Assembly (NCBI RefSeq): GCF_007197995.1
Contig: NZ_VKKH01000006.1
Span: 1 to 64,000 of the forward strand
Source: Aliiglaciecola sp. M165
GTDB lineage: Bacteria; Pseudomonadota; Gammaproteobacteria; Enterobacterales; Alteromonadaceae
Length of the DNA: 64,000 nt
Direction: 5' to 3'
In this document: one piece after another, positions 38,440 to 47,269 of the stretch
Numbering within the stretch: the stretch's first letter is position 1
Layout: every line of letters starts with the position of its first letter
Made by a program: the position numbers and the translations under genes
Notes under the pieces: generated by a model
The model's input: the letters and a program-made list of their open reading frames with translations, nothing else
What the model was told of the DNA's origin: nothing
The model's database searches: none

Positions 38440-39279
38440 CTATTTGATTCTTAGAGATAAGTCTATAGCCTGAATGTGCTTGGTCAATGCACCAGATGAG
38501 ACGAAATCTATACCTGTATCGTACAATTTCGCCAATTGTTTATCATTAATGTTGCCCGATACTTCCAATTTCACTTGTTTTTTGTTGATTGCAACCGCTT
38601 GACAAAGCATGTCATGGTTGAAATTGTCTAACATAACGATGTCTGCGCCGGCATCTATGGCTTGTTCCAGCTCTTTTATACTTTCAACTTCGACTTCAAC
38701 TTTAACATCAGGGTGGTTTGTTCGAGCTTGTGAAACGGCATTGGCAATGCTACCGCAGGCGATTATGTGATTTTCTTTGATCAAGAAAGCATCAAACAAT
38801 CCTATACGATGGTTTTTGCCACCACCGCAGGTCACCGCATATTTTTGTGCCATTCTTAATCCAGGTATTGTTTTTCGCGTATCTAACAGTGTGATCCCTG
38901 AGCCTTCCAACTGTTTTACATAGTGCCGAGTTGTGGTGGCCGTGGCGGATAGCGTTTGCAAAAAGTTCAAAGCAGTTCTCTCAGCCGTCAATATCCCTTT
39001 GGCAGGGCCAGTCAGCTCGCACAGCAAGGTATTGGCTTGGCAAAAATCTCCATCGAGTTTGAGCCAGTTGACGGATATCCGTCTATCTACCTGATGAAAG
39101 GCTTCTTCGGCCCATTTTGTACCACATAAAACGCAATCTTCGCGGGTGATAATCGAAGCGGTGACTTCTCTATTGTCTGTGATCAGTGCAGCAGTGATAT
39201 CGCCTTGTTCGGCAGATACATTATTGAGATCTTCTTGTAACGCGCGCAAAACGTCTTGTTCAATGGTTAGTTGAGTCAT
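38440..39279 (-). CDS. nadC: Nicotinate-nucleotide pyrophosphorylase (quinolinate phosphoribosyltransferase)
   Basis: A 279-residue enzyme making nicotinate mononucleotide from quinolinate and PRPP in NAD synthesis. Signature segments are ERTALNFLQTLSATAT, LLDTRKTIPGLRMAQKYAV, CGGGKNHRIGLFDAFLIKEN and VEVESIKELEQAIDAG. The length agrees with E. coli NadC (297). It lies between pilA and the divergent ampD region, the usual gammaproteobacterial setting. Confidence 0.97.
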   Translation of the reverse strand: MTQLTIEQDVLRALQEDLNNVSAEQGDITAALITDNREVTASIITREDCVLCGTKWAEEAFHQVDRRISVNWLKLDGDFCQANTLLCELTGPAKGILTAERTALNFLQTLSATATTTRHYVKQLEGSGITLLDTRKTIPGLRMAQKYAVTCGGGKNHRIGLFDAFLIKENHIIACGSIANAVSQARTNHPDVKVEVEVESIKELEQAIDAGADIVMLDNFNHDMLCQAVAINKKQVKLEVSGNINDKQLAKLYDTGIDFVSSGALTKHIQAIDLSLRIK

Positions 39280-39321
39280 AGTTAATTCTTATTGAAATCT
39301 GTAATTAGGATATATGGAGGA

Positions 39322-39849
39322 TTATAAATAACGCAGAATCAACCAATCGCCTCGTTGGGTGAATTCTAAGTGCTTTAGTACACTCATGCCAAGCAACACT
39401 TCGTCTTCTCTCATACCTGGGTTGATACTGGCTCTTACATCGTTGAGCTGAATACCACCCAAATCAAGTTGATCAATAGTGGTCTGCGCTACCGTTACAT
39501 TGCCGTTAGCCGTTGATGCGGTGTAGCGCTGGCCGGCTACCAATCCCAATTCGCCCGCAAGATGGGCGGGAACAGAAACGTTAGTCGCCCCAGTGTCTAG
39601 TAAAAAGGTAACAGGTTGGTTGTTGATAAACCCTGTAGCAACATAGTGACCCATGCGATTGCGTTTCAGTTTTACCTCTATTGATTGGCCTTCAACCTGA
39701 CTAATCGGGTTTTGATTTGGATTATGTTGACGCTCAAGCACGCCAACAAAGAAACTGGTAAGTAATACCAAGCCGACAATCCAAAAAGCCAAAAGCATCC
39801 AGCGTCCCATGGATTTTGAGCTGTCAGATTGTGGCTGATTTTGTTCCAT
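39322..39849 (-). CDS. Membrane-anchored retropepsin-like aspartic protease (TIGR02281-type)
   Basis: A 175-residue protein with one N-terminal membrane helix (WMLLAFWIVGLVLLTSFFVGV) and a periplasmic retropepsin-like domain. The catalytic triplet is D-T-G in TFLLDTGATNVSVPAHLAG; the second conserved stretch, DEVLLGMSVLKHLEFTQ, closes the domain. A single DTG implies that a dimer forms the active site. Substrates of the bacterial family are unknown. It is 42 bases upstream of nadC and probably co-transcribed with it. Confidence 0.87.
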   Translation of the reverse strand: MEQNQPQSDSSKSMGRWMLLAFWIVGLVLLTSFFVGVLERQHNPNQNPISQVEGQSIEVKLKRNRMGHYVATGFINNQPVTFLLDTGATNVSVPAHLAGELGLVAGQRYTASTANGNVTVAQTTIDQLDLGGIQLNDVRASINPGMREDEVLLGMSVLKHLEFTQRGDWLILRYL

Positions 39850-39918
39850 TTAAGTACTTTACCTTGTTATGCTAGCGGTCATGAAAAATACGTTCTTATT
39901 TAATGTTGTGGAGCTTGT

Positions 39919-40470
39919 ATGGATATTTTGCAAGGTTGGTTGACAACATCAACACGCGCGCCTTGTGAGCATTATGACGCTCGCCCTTCACCCAATGATA
40001 TCAGTCTGCTGGTGATTCACAATATTTCCTTGCCGCCAAATCAATTTGGCTCGGATCATGTTGAAACTTTTTTTGCCGGAAAGCTTGACCCAACAGAGCA
40101 TCCATTCTTCGAATCCATTTATCAAGTGAGAGTGTCTTCACATTTGTACATACGACGCACGGGCGAAGTTGTTCAGTTTGTCAGTTTTGAAGATCGGGCG
40201 TGGCACGCTGGGGTGTCCAGTTTTCAAGGTCGTACCAGATGTAACGATTTTTCCATTGGCATTGAGCTGGAAGGCGCAGATAATATTCACTATACAGAAG
40301 AGCAGTACATTGCGTTAAAGCAGGTCACTTGTCAGATTATGCATGCTTATCCGAATATCTCTCTGGGAAGAATCGTCGGACATGCTGATATTGCGCCGGG
40401 ACGTAAGACCGATCCTGGGGTGGCATTTGACTGGACCAGATTTCGCCAACAGGTTTGCTTACAACAATAA
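39919..40470 (+). CDS. ampD: 1,6-anhydro-N-acetylmuramyl-L-alanine amidase
   Basis: A 183-residue cytosolic zinc amidase that removes the stem peptide from anhydro-muropeptides in peptidoglycan recycling, which in AmpR-containing species keeps AmpC repressed. Zinc ligands fit H34 (LVIHNISLP), the His in GHADIAPGRKTDPG and the following Asp. The length agrees with E. coli AmpD (183). GGAG lies five bases before the ATG. It is followed 15 bases later by ampE. It complements amgK-murU in this window. Confidence 0.97.
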   Translation: MDILQGWLTTSTRAPCEHYDARPSPNDISLLVIHNISLPPNQFGSDHVETFFAGKLDPTEHPFFESIYQVRVSSHLYIRRTGEVVQFVSFEDRAWHAGVSSFQGRTRCNDFSIGIELEGADNIHYTEEQYIALKQVTCQIMHAYPNISLGRIVGHADIAPGRKTDPGVAFDWTRFRQQVCLQQ

Positions 40471-40485
40471 AATAGAGAGCACTGA

Positions 40486-41310
40486 ATGACATTAATTAGT
40501 TTGATTGTGGTTTTGCTTGCAGAACGGATCGCGATTCAATCCAAATTCTGGCAAGAAAGTTTTTACAACGGCTTGTACCAATCTCAACTGATAAAACGGA
40601 GATGGTTAGACGAGAACAGTAAAGGCAGTCATTATCTGCTGATTGTGGCGATTCCTCCCCTTGTCTTATATCTATTGCTAGGTACCGTTGACAGTGCATT
40701 GCTCAGACTGGTGTTTGATTCCGCAATTTTAATGGTATGTATTGGCTGCCCATCATTACGGGCAACTTACAAAAGTTATTTGCAAGCGGCTAACCGGGGA
40801 GATTTTCAAGCGTGCAGTATGTATGCAGACCAACTTGGACACTCTAGCAATAGCCCCAGCTCTTTCGGACAAAACCTGGTTTGGTTGAATTATCAGCATT
40901 ATGCGGCAGTTATCATTTGGTTTGCGATCCTCGGCCCCGCAGGCTCTGTATTGTACGTTCTTGCTTTGAGCACTCACCATTGGTTAGAAAATGAAAAGCA
41001 GGTAGAGCTGCCTGCTGCCAAGAAGGTGATGATGGTTTTGGACTGGTTACCCGTGCGCATTACTGCGTTAGGATTGTTGCTTGTCGGGCATTTTTCCAAG
41101 GCGCTACCTATTTGGTTGTCTCATTTCGCAAGTGTCGATAAACCTGCCAAAGAGTTACTCTGTGAAGTCGCAAAAGCGGCTGAAGACGTCGAACCGGATG
41201 AACATGACTGCACAGAAGAACCTTGCACTTTGGTCAGGTTGGCGAAGCGAAACGTGATGTTTTTAGTTGTATTTATCTCTGTTTTATCTCTTTCAGGCTG
41301 GCTTCGCTAA
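40486..41310 (+). CDS. ampE: AmpE-like inner-membrane protein
   Basis: A 274-residue multi-pass membrane protein of the AmpE/CobD-like group: MTLISLIVVLLAERIAIQ at the start, four or five hydrophobic segments and VKMMVLDWLPVRI-type central region (KVMMVLDWLPVRITALG). AmpE was proposed as a sensory partner of AmpD; its biochemical role is unclear. It is in an operon with ampD and is followed by a 258-base regulatory region before pdhR. Confidence 0.93.
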   Translation: MTLISLIVVLLAERIAIQSKFWQESFYNGLYQSQLIKRRWLDENSKGSHYLLIVAIPPLVLYLLLGTVDSALLRLVFDSAILMVCIGCPSLRATYKSYLQAANRGDFQACSMYADQLGHSSNSPSSFGQNLVWLNYQHYAAVIIWFAILGPAGSVLYVLALSTHHWLENEKQVELPAAKKVMMVLDWLPVRITALGLLLVGHFSKALPIWLSHFASVDKPAKELLCEVAKAAEDVEPDEHDCTEEPCTLVRLAKRNVMFLVVFISVLSLSGWLR

Positions 41311-41330
41311 CTTTCTTCCGTCGTTGGTCA

Positions 41331-41343
41331 TTGGTCTGACCAC
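41331..41343. promoter_or_regulatory. PdhR-type operator, distal
   Basis: TTGGTCTGACCAC matches the PdhR palindrome TTGGTnnnACCAA at 9 of 10 defined positions. It lies ~20 bases after ampE and ~225 bases before pdhR. Confidence 0.6.
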
Positions 41344-41467
41344 GCACTTAATTCTTCTCAAAGCCTCGTAATTCGGGGCTAAACGTACAATTATGTTCAG
41401 GTTTATCTTCGCAATTATAGGAAGAATGTTTACCTACGCTTTCAACTAGACTATGCTATTGGGTTAA

Positions 41468-41480
41468 ATGGTCTTACCAA
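41468..41480. promoter_or_regulatory. PdhR-type operator, middle
   Basis: ATGGTCTTACCAA fits TTGGTnnnACCAA with one mismatch and is flanked by A/T as in known PdhR boxes. It lies ~90 bases before the pdhR start. Confidence 0.65.
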
Positions 41481-41485
41481 TTTTG

Positions 41486-41498
41486 TTGGTGAGGCCAA
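41486..41498. promoter_or_regulatory. PdhR-type operator, proximal
   Basis: TTGGTGAGGCCAA fits TTGGTnnnACCAA with one mismatch. Its centre is 18 bases from that of the middle box, so two PdhR dimers could bind side by side. Confidence 0.6.
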
Positions 41499-41568
41499 TT
41501 TGTATATAAGGTCGAAGGTGGCGGGTTGGTCAATGATTAATTGTCAGCAAAAGGTTAAGTAAGCAAAT

Positions 41569-42324
41569 ATGCAGCGAATTCAGTCTCGAAAACTGTCCGA
41601 TGTGATCACCGAACAATTGGAGTCGATGATTATTGACGGACGATTGCTGGCCGGACAAAAGCTGCCGCCCGAGCGAGAGCTAGCTGAAAAGTTCGCAGTA
41701 TCGCGTCCTTCGCTGCGTGAAGCCATTCAGAACTTGGAAGCGCGCGGATTATTGCTACGTAAACAAGGCGGTGGCACTTTCATTAAACGAAAATTGACTG
41801 CTTCGGTCACTGACCCGCTTTTAGAGCTTATTGCTCAGCGTCCAGAAACACAGTTTGACCTATTAGAGTTTCGTCATGCGCTAGAAGGAATGGCTGCCTA
41901 TTACGCTGCACTGAGAGGGCAACCCGATGATCACGTTGCATTGAACAAAGCCTTGGCTTCAGTGAAGTTGTTGTCAGTTAATGTGGAAAAAGAAGAAGAG
42001 GCCGCTGCGTTGTCTGATTTCTATTTAGCGATGGCCCAGGCCTCTCACAATATGGTGTTGATTCATGTTATGCGAAGCTTGCAACCCATGATGAAAGACA
42101 ATATTCGGGCAAACTTGGAAATGCTTGTAGACAACCAAGCTACGTCGCAAGAAATCCTAAAGCAGCGGGAAGGCATTTTGGCCGCCATACTCGCCAGGGA
42201 CCCTGAATTGGCCCGTCAAGCCAGTAACGAACATTTAGCATTTATTGAAGATACACTTTTGGAAATTAATCGACAGGACACTCGAATTCAACGAGCGCTG
42301 AGAAGAATCGAAGTAAAAAAATAG
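41569..42324 (+). CDS. pdhR: Pyruvate dehydrogenase complex repressor
   Basis: A 251-residue GntR-family (FadR subfamily) regulator. The N-terminal winged helix contains LPPERELAEKFAVSRPSLREA and is followed by the all-helical FCD ligand domain (FDLLEFRHALEGMAAYYAALR). In E. coli PdhR is displaced by pyruvate and represses its own operon. The length agrees with E. coli PdhR (254). Its position just before aceE and three PdhR-type palindromes upstream support autoregulation. Confidence 0.96.
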   Translation: MQRIQSRKLSDVITEQLESMIIDGRLLAGQKLPPERELAEKFAVSRPSLREAIQNLEARGLLLRKQGGGTFIKRKLTASVTDPLLELIAQRPETQFDLLEFRHALEGMAAYYAALRGQPDDHVALNKALASVKLLSVNVEKEEEAAALSDFYLAMAQASHNMVLIHVMRSLQPMMKDNIRANLEMLVDNQATSQEILKQREGILAAILARDPELARQASNEHLAFIEDTLLEINRQDTRIQRALRRIEVKK

Positions 42325-42330
42325 AGATTG

Positions 42331-42351
42331 AGCAGTTATAGCTGCTTTTTC
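42331..42351 (+). terminator. Weak terminator-like hairpin between pdhR and aceE
   Basis: AGCAG pairs with CTGCT around 6 bases and is followed by TTTTTC. The short stem suggests partial termination that would lower aceE read-through from pdhR. Confidence 0.4.
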
Positions 42352-42451
42352 TGAATTAACGTATTGGAAAAGAAAGGAAAATTATGTGTTGTGCACTATT
42401 CTTAACTTTCTTAGCCAGTAAACTCAATTTAATTAACTAAAGGAAAGCACC

Positions 42452-45124
42452 ATGGCTGATATGATGCATCCGGATGTGGATCCACAAGAAACCCAGGAAT
42501 GGATAGAGGCCCTTGAAGCAGTATTGCAAGAAGAAGGGGTAGAGCGCGCGCATTTTCTATTGGAAAGCCTAATAGAAAAAGGTAGAAGAAGCGGAGCACA
42601 TTTGCCTTACACTGCTACCACCGCTTACATCAATACGATTCCTGCTGGGCAAGAACCCACAATGCCGGGCGATCAGACAGTTGAAGCAAAAATCCGCAAT
42701 GCGATCCGCTGGAATGCAATGATGATGGTGCTTCGAGGTTCCAAAAAAGACCTAGAACTTGGCGGACACATATCGAGTTTTGCCTCGTCAGCCATGCTTT
42801 ATGATGTTGGGTTTAACCATTTTTTCCGCGCCCCAAATGAAAAAGACGGTGGTGACTTCCTTTTTGTTCAGGGACATTCTGCACCAGGTATCTATTCCAG
42901 AGCTTATATCGAAGGGCGTTTATCTGAACAACAATTAGATGGCTTCCGTCAGGAAGCTGATGGCAACGGCTTGTCCTCTTACCCTCATCCTAAGTTGATG
43001 CCTGACTTCTGGCAGTTCCCAACAGTGTCAATGGGCTTAGGGCCAATGCAAGCCATTTATCTTGCACGTTTCCTTAAATACCTGACTAATAGAGGATTAA
43101 AAGATTGCTCTGAACAACGCGTTTGGTGTTTTATGGGTGACGGTGAGGTGGATGAGCCAGAAAGTTTAGGCGCGATTGGTCTGGCTTCACGAGAAGGCCT
43201 CGATAACCTTACATTTGTCATCAACTGTAATTTACAACGTTTGGATGGCCCTGTTCGTGGAAACGGCAAAATTATCCAGGAATTGGAAGGGACATTCCGA
43301 GGTGCCGGCTGGGAAGTATTTAAGGTCATTTGGGGACGTTACTGGGATCCTCTTTTAGCCAGAGACACGTCAGGTAAATTACTTGATGTCATGAATGAAA
43401 CCGTTGATGGTGAGTATCAGAACTACAAAGCCAAAGGTGGTGCATACACCCGTGAGAACTTTTTCGGTAAATATCCTGAATTAAAAGAAATGGTTGCCAA
43501 CATGTCTGATGACGACATTTGGAGATTAAATCGTGGTGGTCATGATCCGGTGAAGGTTTACGCTGCATACAAGCGCGCAACCGATACCAAAGGCCGCCCT
43601 CAGGTTATCCTGGCTAAAACAGTAAAAGGTTATGGGTTAGGTACCGCAGGCGAAGGAAAAAATATCGCCCACAACGTGAAAAAGATGGATATCGAAGCGG
43701 TACGTCAATACCGTGACCGATTTAACATTCCAGTATCCGATCAAGATCTAGAGAATTTGCCCTACTACAAATTTGCAGAGGATAGCCCCGAGCTGCAATA
43801 TTTAAAGCAGCGTCGCGATAGCTTGCACGGTTTCATGCCTGTGCGTCTGAAAGACACCACAGAAGATCTGCCTGCAATCCCGCTGAAGTCCTTTGAAGCG
43901 GTAACCAAAGGCTCCGGTGAGCGTGAAATCTCCACCACTATGGCATTTGTTCGTGTCTTAACCGTGATGCTCAAAGACAAACAAGTGGGTGGCCGTATAG
44001 TACCTATCATCCCAGATGAAGCGCGCACCTTCGGCATGGAAGGCTTGTTCCGTCAAGTTGGTATTTATTCTAGTCAAGGTCAAAAATACGTGCCGCAAGA
44101 CGCTGACCAGGTGGCTTATTATCGTGAAGATAAAAAAGGACAGGTGTTACAAGAAGGGATTAACGAGCTAGGAGCCATGGCGTCATGGTTGGCAGCAGGG
44201 ACGTCTTACAGCACTAACAATCTGCCAATGATCCCTGTTTATATTTATTACTCGATGTTTGGTTTCCAGCGTGTCGGTGACATGGCTTGGGCAGCAGGGG
44301 ATAGCCAAGCCAGAGGCTTCTTGGTGGGTGGAACTGCCGGTCGCACAACACTAAATGGTGAAGGCCTGCAGCATCAGGATGGTCACAGTCATGTTCAGGC
44401 TGCACTGATCCCCAACTGTATTACTTACGACCCAACATACGGCTACGAAGTGGCAGTCATTGTTCAAGACGGCTTAAGACGTATGGGTGAAAACCGTGAA
44501 AACGTTTTTTACTACTTAACCGTTATGAACGAAAACTACGTTCAACCAGAAATGCCAAAAGGTGCCGAAGAAGGGATCATCAAGGGAATCTACTCGCTGG
44601 AGAAAGTGGGGACTGCCAAAACTAAGAAGAAAGTAAAACTTCTGGGTTGTGGCACGATATTGCTGCAAGTCAGAGAAGCTGCCAAATTACTTAAAGACAA
44701 ATTTGGCGTGGCATCAGAAGTGTTCAGTGTGCCTTCGTTCAATGAGTTGGCGCGAGAAGGTTTAGTCTGTGAACGTTTCAACATGCTTAACCCGAGCAAA
44801 AAAGAAAAAGTGCCTTACATCACTACCGCATTACAAGAAGGTTTTGATGGCCCAACCATAGCCGCAACTGACTATGTTAAAAACTATGCTGATCAAGTCA
44901 GAGCATTTGTGCCTGGCCAATATAAAGTGTTAGGAACCGATGGTTTTGGCCGCTCAGATAGTCGTGCAAACTTGCGTCATCACTTTGAAGTGGACGCAAA
45001 ATTTATTGCTGTCGCTGCACTACACGAGCTAGTTAAGTCTGGCGATGTGGAGAAAAAAGTGCTCTCAGCTGCAATTAAAGAGTTTGGCATTGACGGCGAC
45101 AAACTTAACCCGCTGTACGCGTAA
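42452..45124 (+). CDS. aceE: Pyruvate dehydrogenase E1 component
   Basis: An 890-residue homodimeric ThDP enzyme (E. coli AceE 887) that decarboxylates pyruvate and transfers the acetyl group to lipoyl-E2. The ThDP motif is visible as GDGEVDEPES...NCNLQRLDGPV. Other conserved parts are HISSFASSAMLYDVGFNHFF and the C-terminal VLGTDGFGRSDSR. Strong AAAGGAAAG before the ATG. It is followed after 18 bases by aceF. Confidence 0.98.
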   Translation: MADMMHPDVDPQETQEWIEALEAVLQEEGVERAHFLLESLIEKGRRSGAHLPYTATTAYINTIPAGQEPTMPGDQTVEAKIRNAIRWNAMMMVLRGSKKDLELGGHISSFASSAMLYDVGFNHFFRAPNEKDGGDFLFVQGHSAPGIYSRAYIEGRLSEQQLDGFRQEADGNGLSSYPHPKLMPDFWQFPTVSMGLGPMQAIYLARFLKYLTNRGLKDCSEQRVWCFMGDGEVDEPESLGAIGLASREGLDNLTFVINCNLQRLDGPVRGNGKIIQELEGTFRGAGWEVFKVIWGRYWDPLLARDTSGKLLDVMNETVDGEYQNYKAKGGAYTRENFFGKYPELKEMVANMSDDDIWRLNRGGHDPVKVYAAYKRATDTKGRPQVILAKTVKGYGLGTAGEGKNIAHNVKKMDIEAVRQYRDRFNIPVSDQDLENLPYYKFAEDSPELQYLKQRRDSLHGFMPVRLKDTTEDLPAIPLKSFEAVTKGSGEREISTTMAFVRVLTVMLKDKQVGGRIVPIIPDEARTFGMEGLFRQVGIYSSQGQKYVPQDADQVAYYREDKKGQVLQEGINELGAMASWLAAGTSYSTNNLPMIPVYIYYSMFGFQRVGDMAWAAGDSQARGFLVGGTAGRTTLNGEGLQHQDGHSHVQAALIPNCITYDPTYGYEVAVIVQDGLRRMGENRENVFYYLTVMNENYVQPEMPKGAEEGIIKGIYSLEKVGTAKTKKKVKLLGCGTILLQVREAAKLLKDKFGVASEVFSVPSFNELAREGLVCERFNMLNPSKKEKVPYITTALQEGFDGPTIAATDYVKNYADQVRAFVPGQYKVLGTDGFGRSDSRANLRHHFEVDAKFIAVAALHELVKSGDVEKKVLSAAIKEFGIDGDKLNPLYA

Positions 45125-45142
45125 AATAGGGAGAAAATCAAA

Positions 45143-47119
45143 ATGTCAGAATTGAAAGATGTATTGGTCCCCGACGTCGGCGGTGAAGAGGTTGAAGTCA
45201 TTGAAATATGTGTCTCTGTCGGTGAAGATGTTGAATCGGAGACCGCACTGATTACCGTAGAAAGCGATAAGGCTAGCATGGATATTCCAGCGCCTTTTGC
45301 CGGCAACGTCAGTGAAATTTTAGTCAAGGTTGGCGACAAAGTTAGTCAAGACACCCTTATTGCCAAACTTGCGACCAGCAATGGAGCGGCAACAGAAGCG
45401 CCAGCAGAGGAATCTACTGACTCACCTACAGCCGCTGAGCCTGCTTCAGCACCTGCCACTAGCTCCGCTAGCGAAGTTATTGAAGTTACTGTGCCAGATA
45501 TTGGTGATGATACGGATGTGGATGTCATCGAGGTATTGGTTGCCGAGGGGGACAAAATCGAAGCTGAGACGGGTTTGATCACCCTTGAAACAGACAAAGC
45601 AACGATGGATGTACCGTCACCTGTTGCCGGTACAGTTAAGTCTTTGAAAATTAAAACGGGTGATAAAGTGTCGGAAGGCACCCTTGTATTGTTGCTTGAA
45701 ACCAGTGGTGCTGCACCAACAGCAGCTAGCGAAGCGCCCGACTCTGAAGAGGCACCTTCACCAGCACCTGCAGAATCGGCATCACCCGCTGCAGCAACGT
45801 CCACCACTAGTGTTATTGACGTAAAAGTGCCAGATATTGGTGGTGACACCGATGTTGACGTCATTGACGTGCTCGTAGCGCCTGGTGAAAAGATTGAAGC
45901 TGAGGCGGGGCTGATCACTCTGGAAACCGATAAAGCAACAATGGACGTGCCTTCGCCTAAAGCTGGTACGGTCAAAAGTGTTGCAGTTAAAACCGGTGAC
46001 AAAGTCTCAGAAGGATCTTTGGTTATTACCTTAGAAGTAACTGAGCAAGGTGTTGCACCAGCTGCCGAATCTGCACCTGAACCTGCTCCGGCGCAGCAAG
46101 CTGCATCGTCTAGCGCTGCTAAGCCGGCCGATGGGCCTAAACCTCCTCCAGTGCCGCACCATCCATCAGCAGGAGATAAAAAGCCAGGTGGCATTATCCA
46201 TGCCTCACCTTCGGTAAGACGTTTGGCAAGAGAGTTTGGTGTTGATCTTTCTCAGGTTTCTGGAAGTGGTCCGAAAAAACGAATTCTTAAAGAAGACGTG
46301 CAATCTTATGTGAAATACGAATTGTCTCGTCCTAAAATGACGCCAGGCTCGTCGGTCGGGTCAGGCTCTGGTGGGTTGCAAGTCCTTGCGCCACCTAAAG
46401 TCGACTTTTCCAAATTTGGCGAAGTTGAAGAAGTACCACTTACCCGAATTCAGAAAATCTCCGGCCCAAATTTGCATCGCAACTGGGTAACGATTCCTCA
46501 CGTTACACAATTTGAGGAAGCCGACATCACTGAATTGGAAGCGTTTCGTAAAGAGCAAAACGCGATTGCAGAAAAACGCAAGTTAGGTGTCAAGATCACG
46601 CCGTTAGTGTTTATGATGAAAGCTGTTGCCGATGCGCTAAAAGCTTATCCGGTGTTTAATACATCGTTATCTGAGTCTGGTGAGAGCCTGATCCAGAAGA
46701 AGTATTACCACATTGGTATTGCGGTAGACACACCGGGAGGCTTAGTTGTTCCTGTTGTGCGCGACGTAGACAAAAAAGGTATTTTAGACATCTCTCGTGA
46801 GTTGACGGAAATCAGTCTTAAAGCCAGAGACGGAAAACTCAAGGCGGCTGACATGCAAGGCAGCTGTTTTACCATTTCCAGTTTGGGTGGAATTGGTGGC
46901 ACCGCATTTACTCCTATTGTGAATGCGCCAGATGTTGCCATATTGGGTGTTTCAAAAAGTGAAATGAAACCAAAATGGAATGGCAAAGAATTTGAGCCTA
47001 AACTCATGCTGCCATTGTCTTTGTCGTACGATCATCGAGTCATTGATGGTGCAGTGGCCGCGAGATTTGCAGTGCATTTGAGCAGTGTATTGTCTGATTT
47101 AAGACAAATTTTGTTATAG
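45143..47119 (+). CDS. aceF: Dihydrolipoamide acetyltransferase (PDH E2), three lipoyl domains
   Basis: A 658-residue E2 core. Three lipoyl domains carry lipoylation sites K43 (ESDKASM), K152 (ETDKATM) and K264 (ETDKATM), joined by Ala/Pro-rich flexible linkers. A peripheral subunit-binding domain follows at ~352-390 (SPSVRRLAREFGVDLSQV), then the catalytic domain with H631 and D635 (YDHRVIDG). The three-domain layout is like E. coli (630 residues). Lipoyl domains 2 and 3 are much closer to each other than to domain 1, pointing to a more recent duplication or homogenisation. Confidence 0.98.
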   Translation: MSELKDVLVPDVGGEEVEVIEICVSVGEDVESETALITVESDKASMDIPAPFAGNVSEILVKVGDKVSQDTLIAKLATSNGAATEAPAEESTDSPTAAEPASAPATSSASEVIEVTVPDIGDDTDVDVIEVLVAEGDKIEAETGLITLETDKATMDVPSPVAGTVKSLKIKTGDKVSEGTLVLLLETSGAAPTAASEAPDSEEAPSPAPAESASPAAATSTTSVIDVKVPDIGGDTDVDVIDVLVAPGEKIEAEAGLITLETDKATMDVPSPKAGTVKSVAVKTGDKVSEGSLVITLEVTEQGVAPAAESAPEPAPAQQAASSSAAKPADGPKPPPVPHHPSAGDKKPGGIIHASPSVRRLAREFGVDLSQVSGSGPKKRILKEDVQSYVKYELSRPKMTPGSSVGSGSGGLQVLAPPKVDFSKFGEVEEVPLTRIQKISGPNLHRNWVTIPHVTQFEEADITELEAFRKEQNAIAEKRKLGVKITPLVFMMKAVADALKAYPVFNTSLSESGESLIQKKYYHIGIAVDTPGGLVVPVVRDVDKKGILDISRELTEISLKARDGKLKAADMQGSCFTISSLGGIGGTAFTPIVNAPDVAILGVSKSEMKPKWNGKEFEPKLMLPLSLSYDHRVIDGAVAARFAVHLSSVLSDLRQILL

Positions 47120-47133
47120 GTAAATAAATTTTT

Positions 47134-47166
47134 GCGCAACTGTTCACTCAGTTGCACAATTTTTTA
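47134..47166 (+). terminator. Terminator after aceF
   Basis: GCAACTG (47136-47142) and CAGTTGC (47149-47155) pair around 6 bases, with ACAATTTTTT following. It separates aceEF from lpd. Confidence 0.65.
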
Positions 47167-47197
47167 TGAGTTTTTAAGCGTTTACGAGCGCTTTTCT

Positions 47198-47226
47198 TTG
47201 CTAACAGACCGCTGGATAGGTAGAAT
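47198..47226 (+). promoter_or_regulatory. Possible lpd-specific promoter
   Basis: TTGCTA, exactly 17 bases, then TAGAAT (matches 4/6 and 5/6), ~45 bases before the lpd start. With the preceding terminator it fits separate lpd transcription for the other dehydrogenase complexes that share E3. Confidence 0.42.
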
Positions 47227-47269
47227 TTTGCAGGTCTGACAGAATAGAACGCTAAAATTTGAGGTCATA

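Noticed and set aside
45346-46194. 282-codon minus-strand open frame inside aceF
   Set aside because: A shadow of the Ala/Pro-rich lipoyl linkers, which make opposite-strand frames stop-poor.
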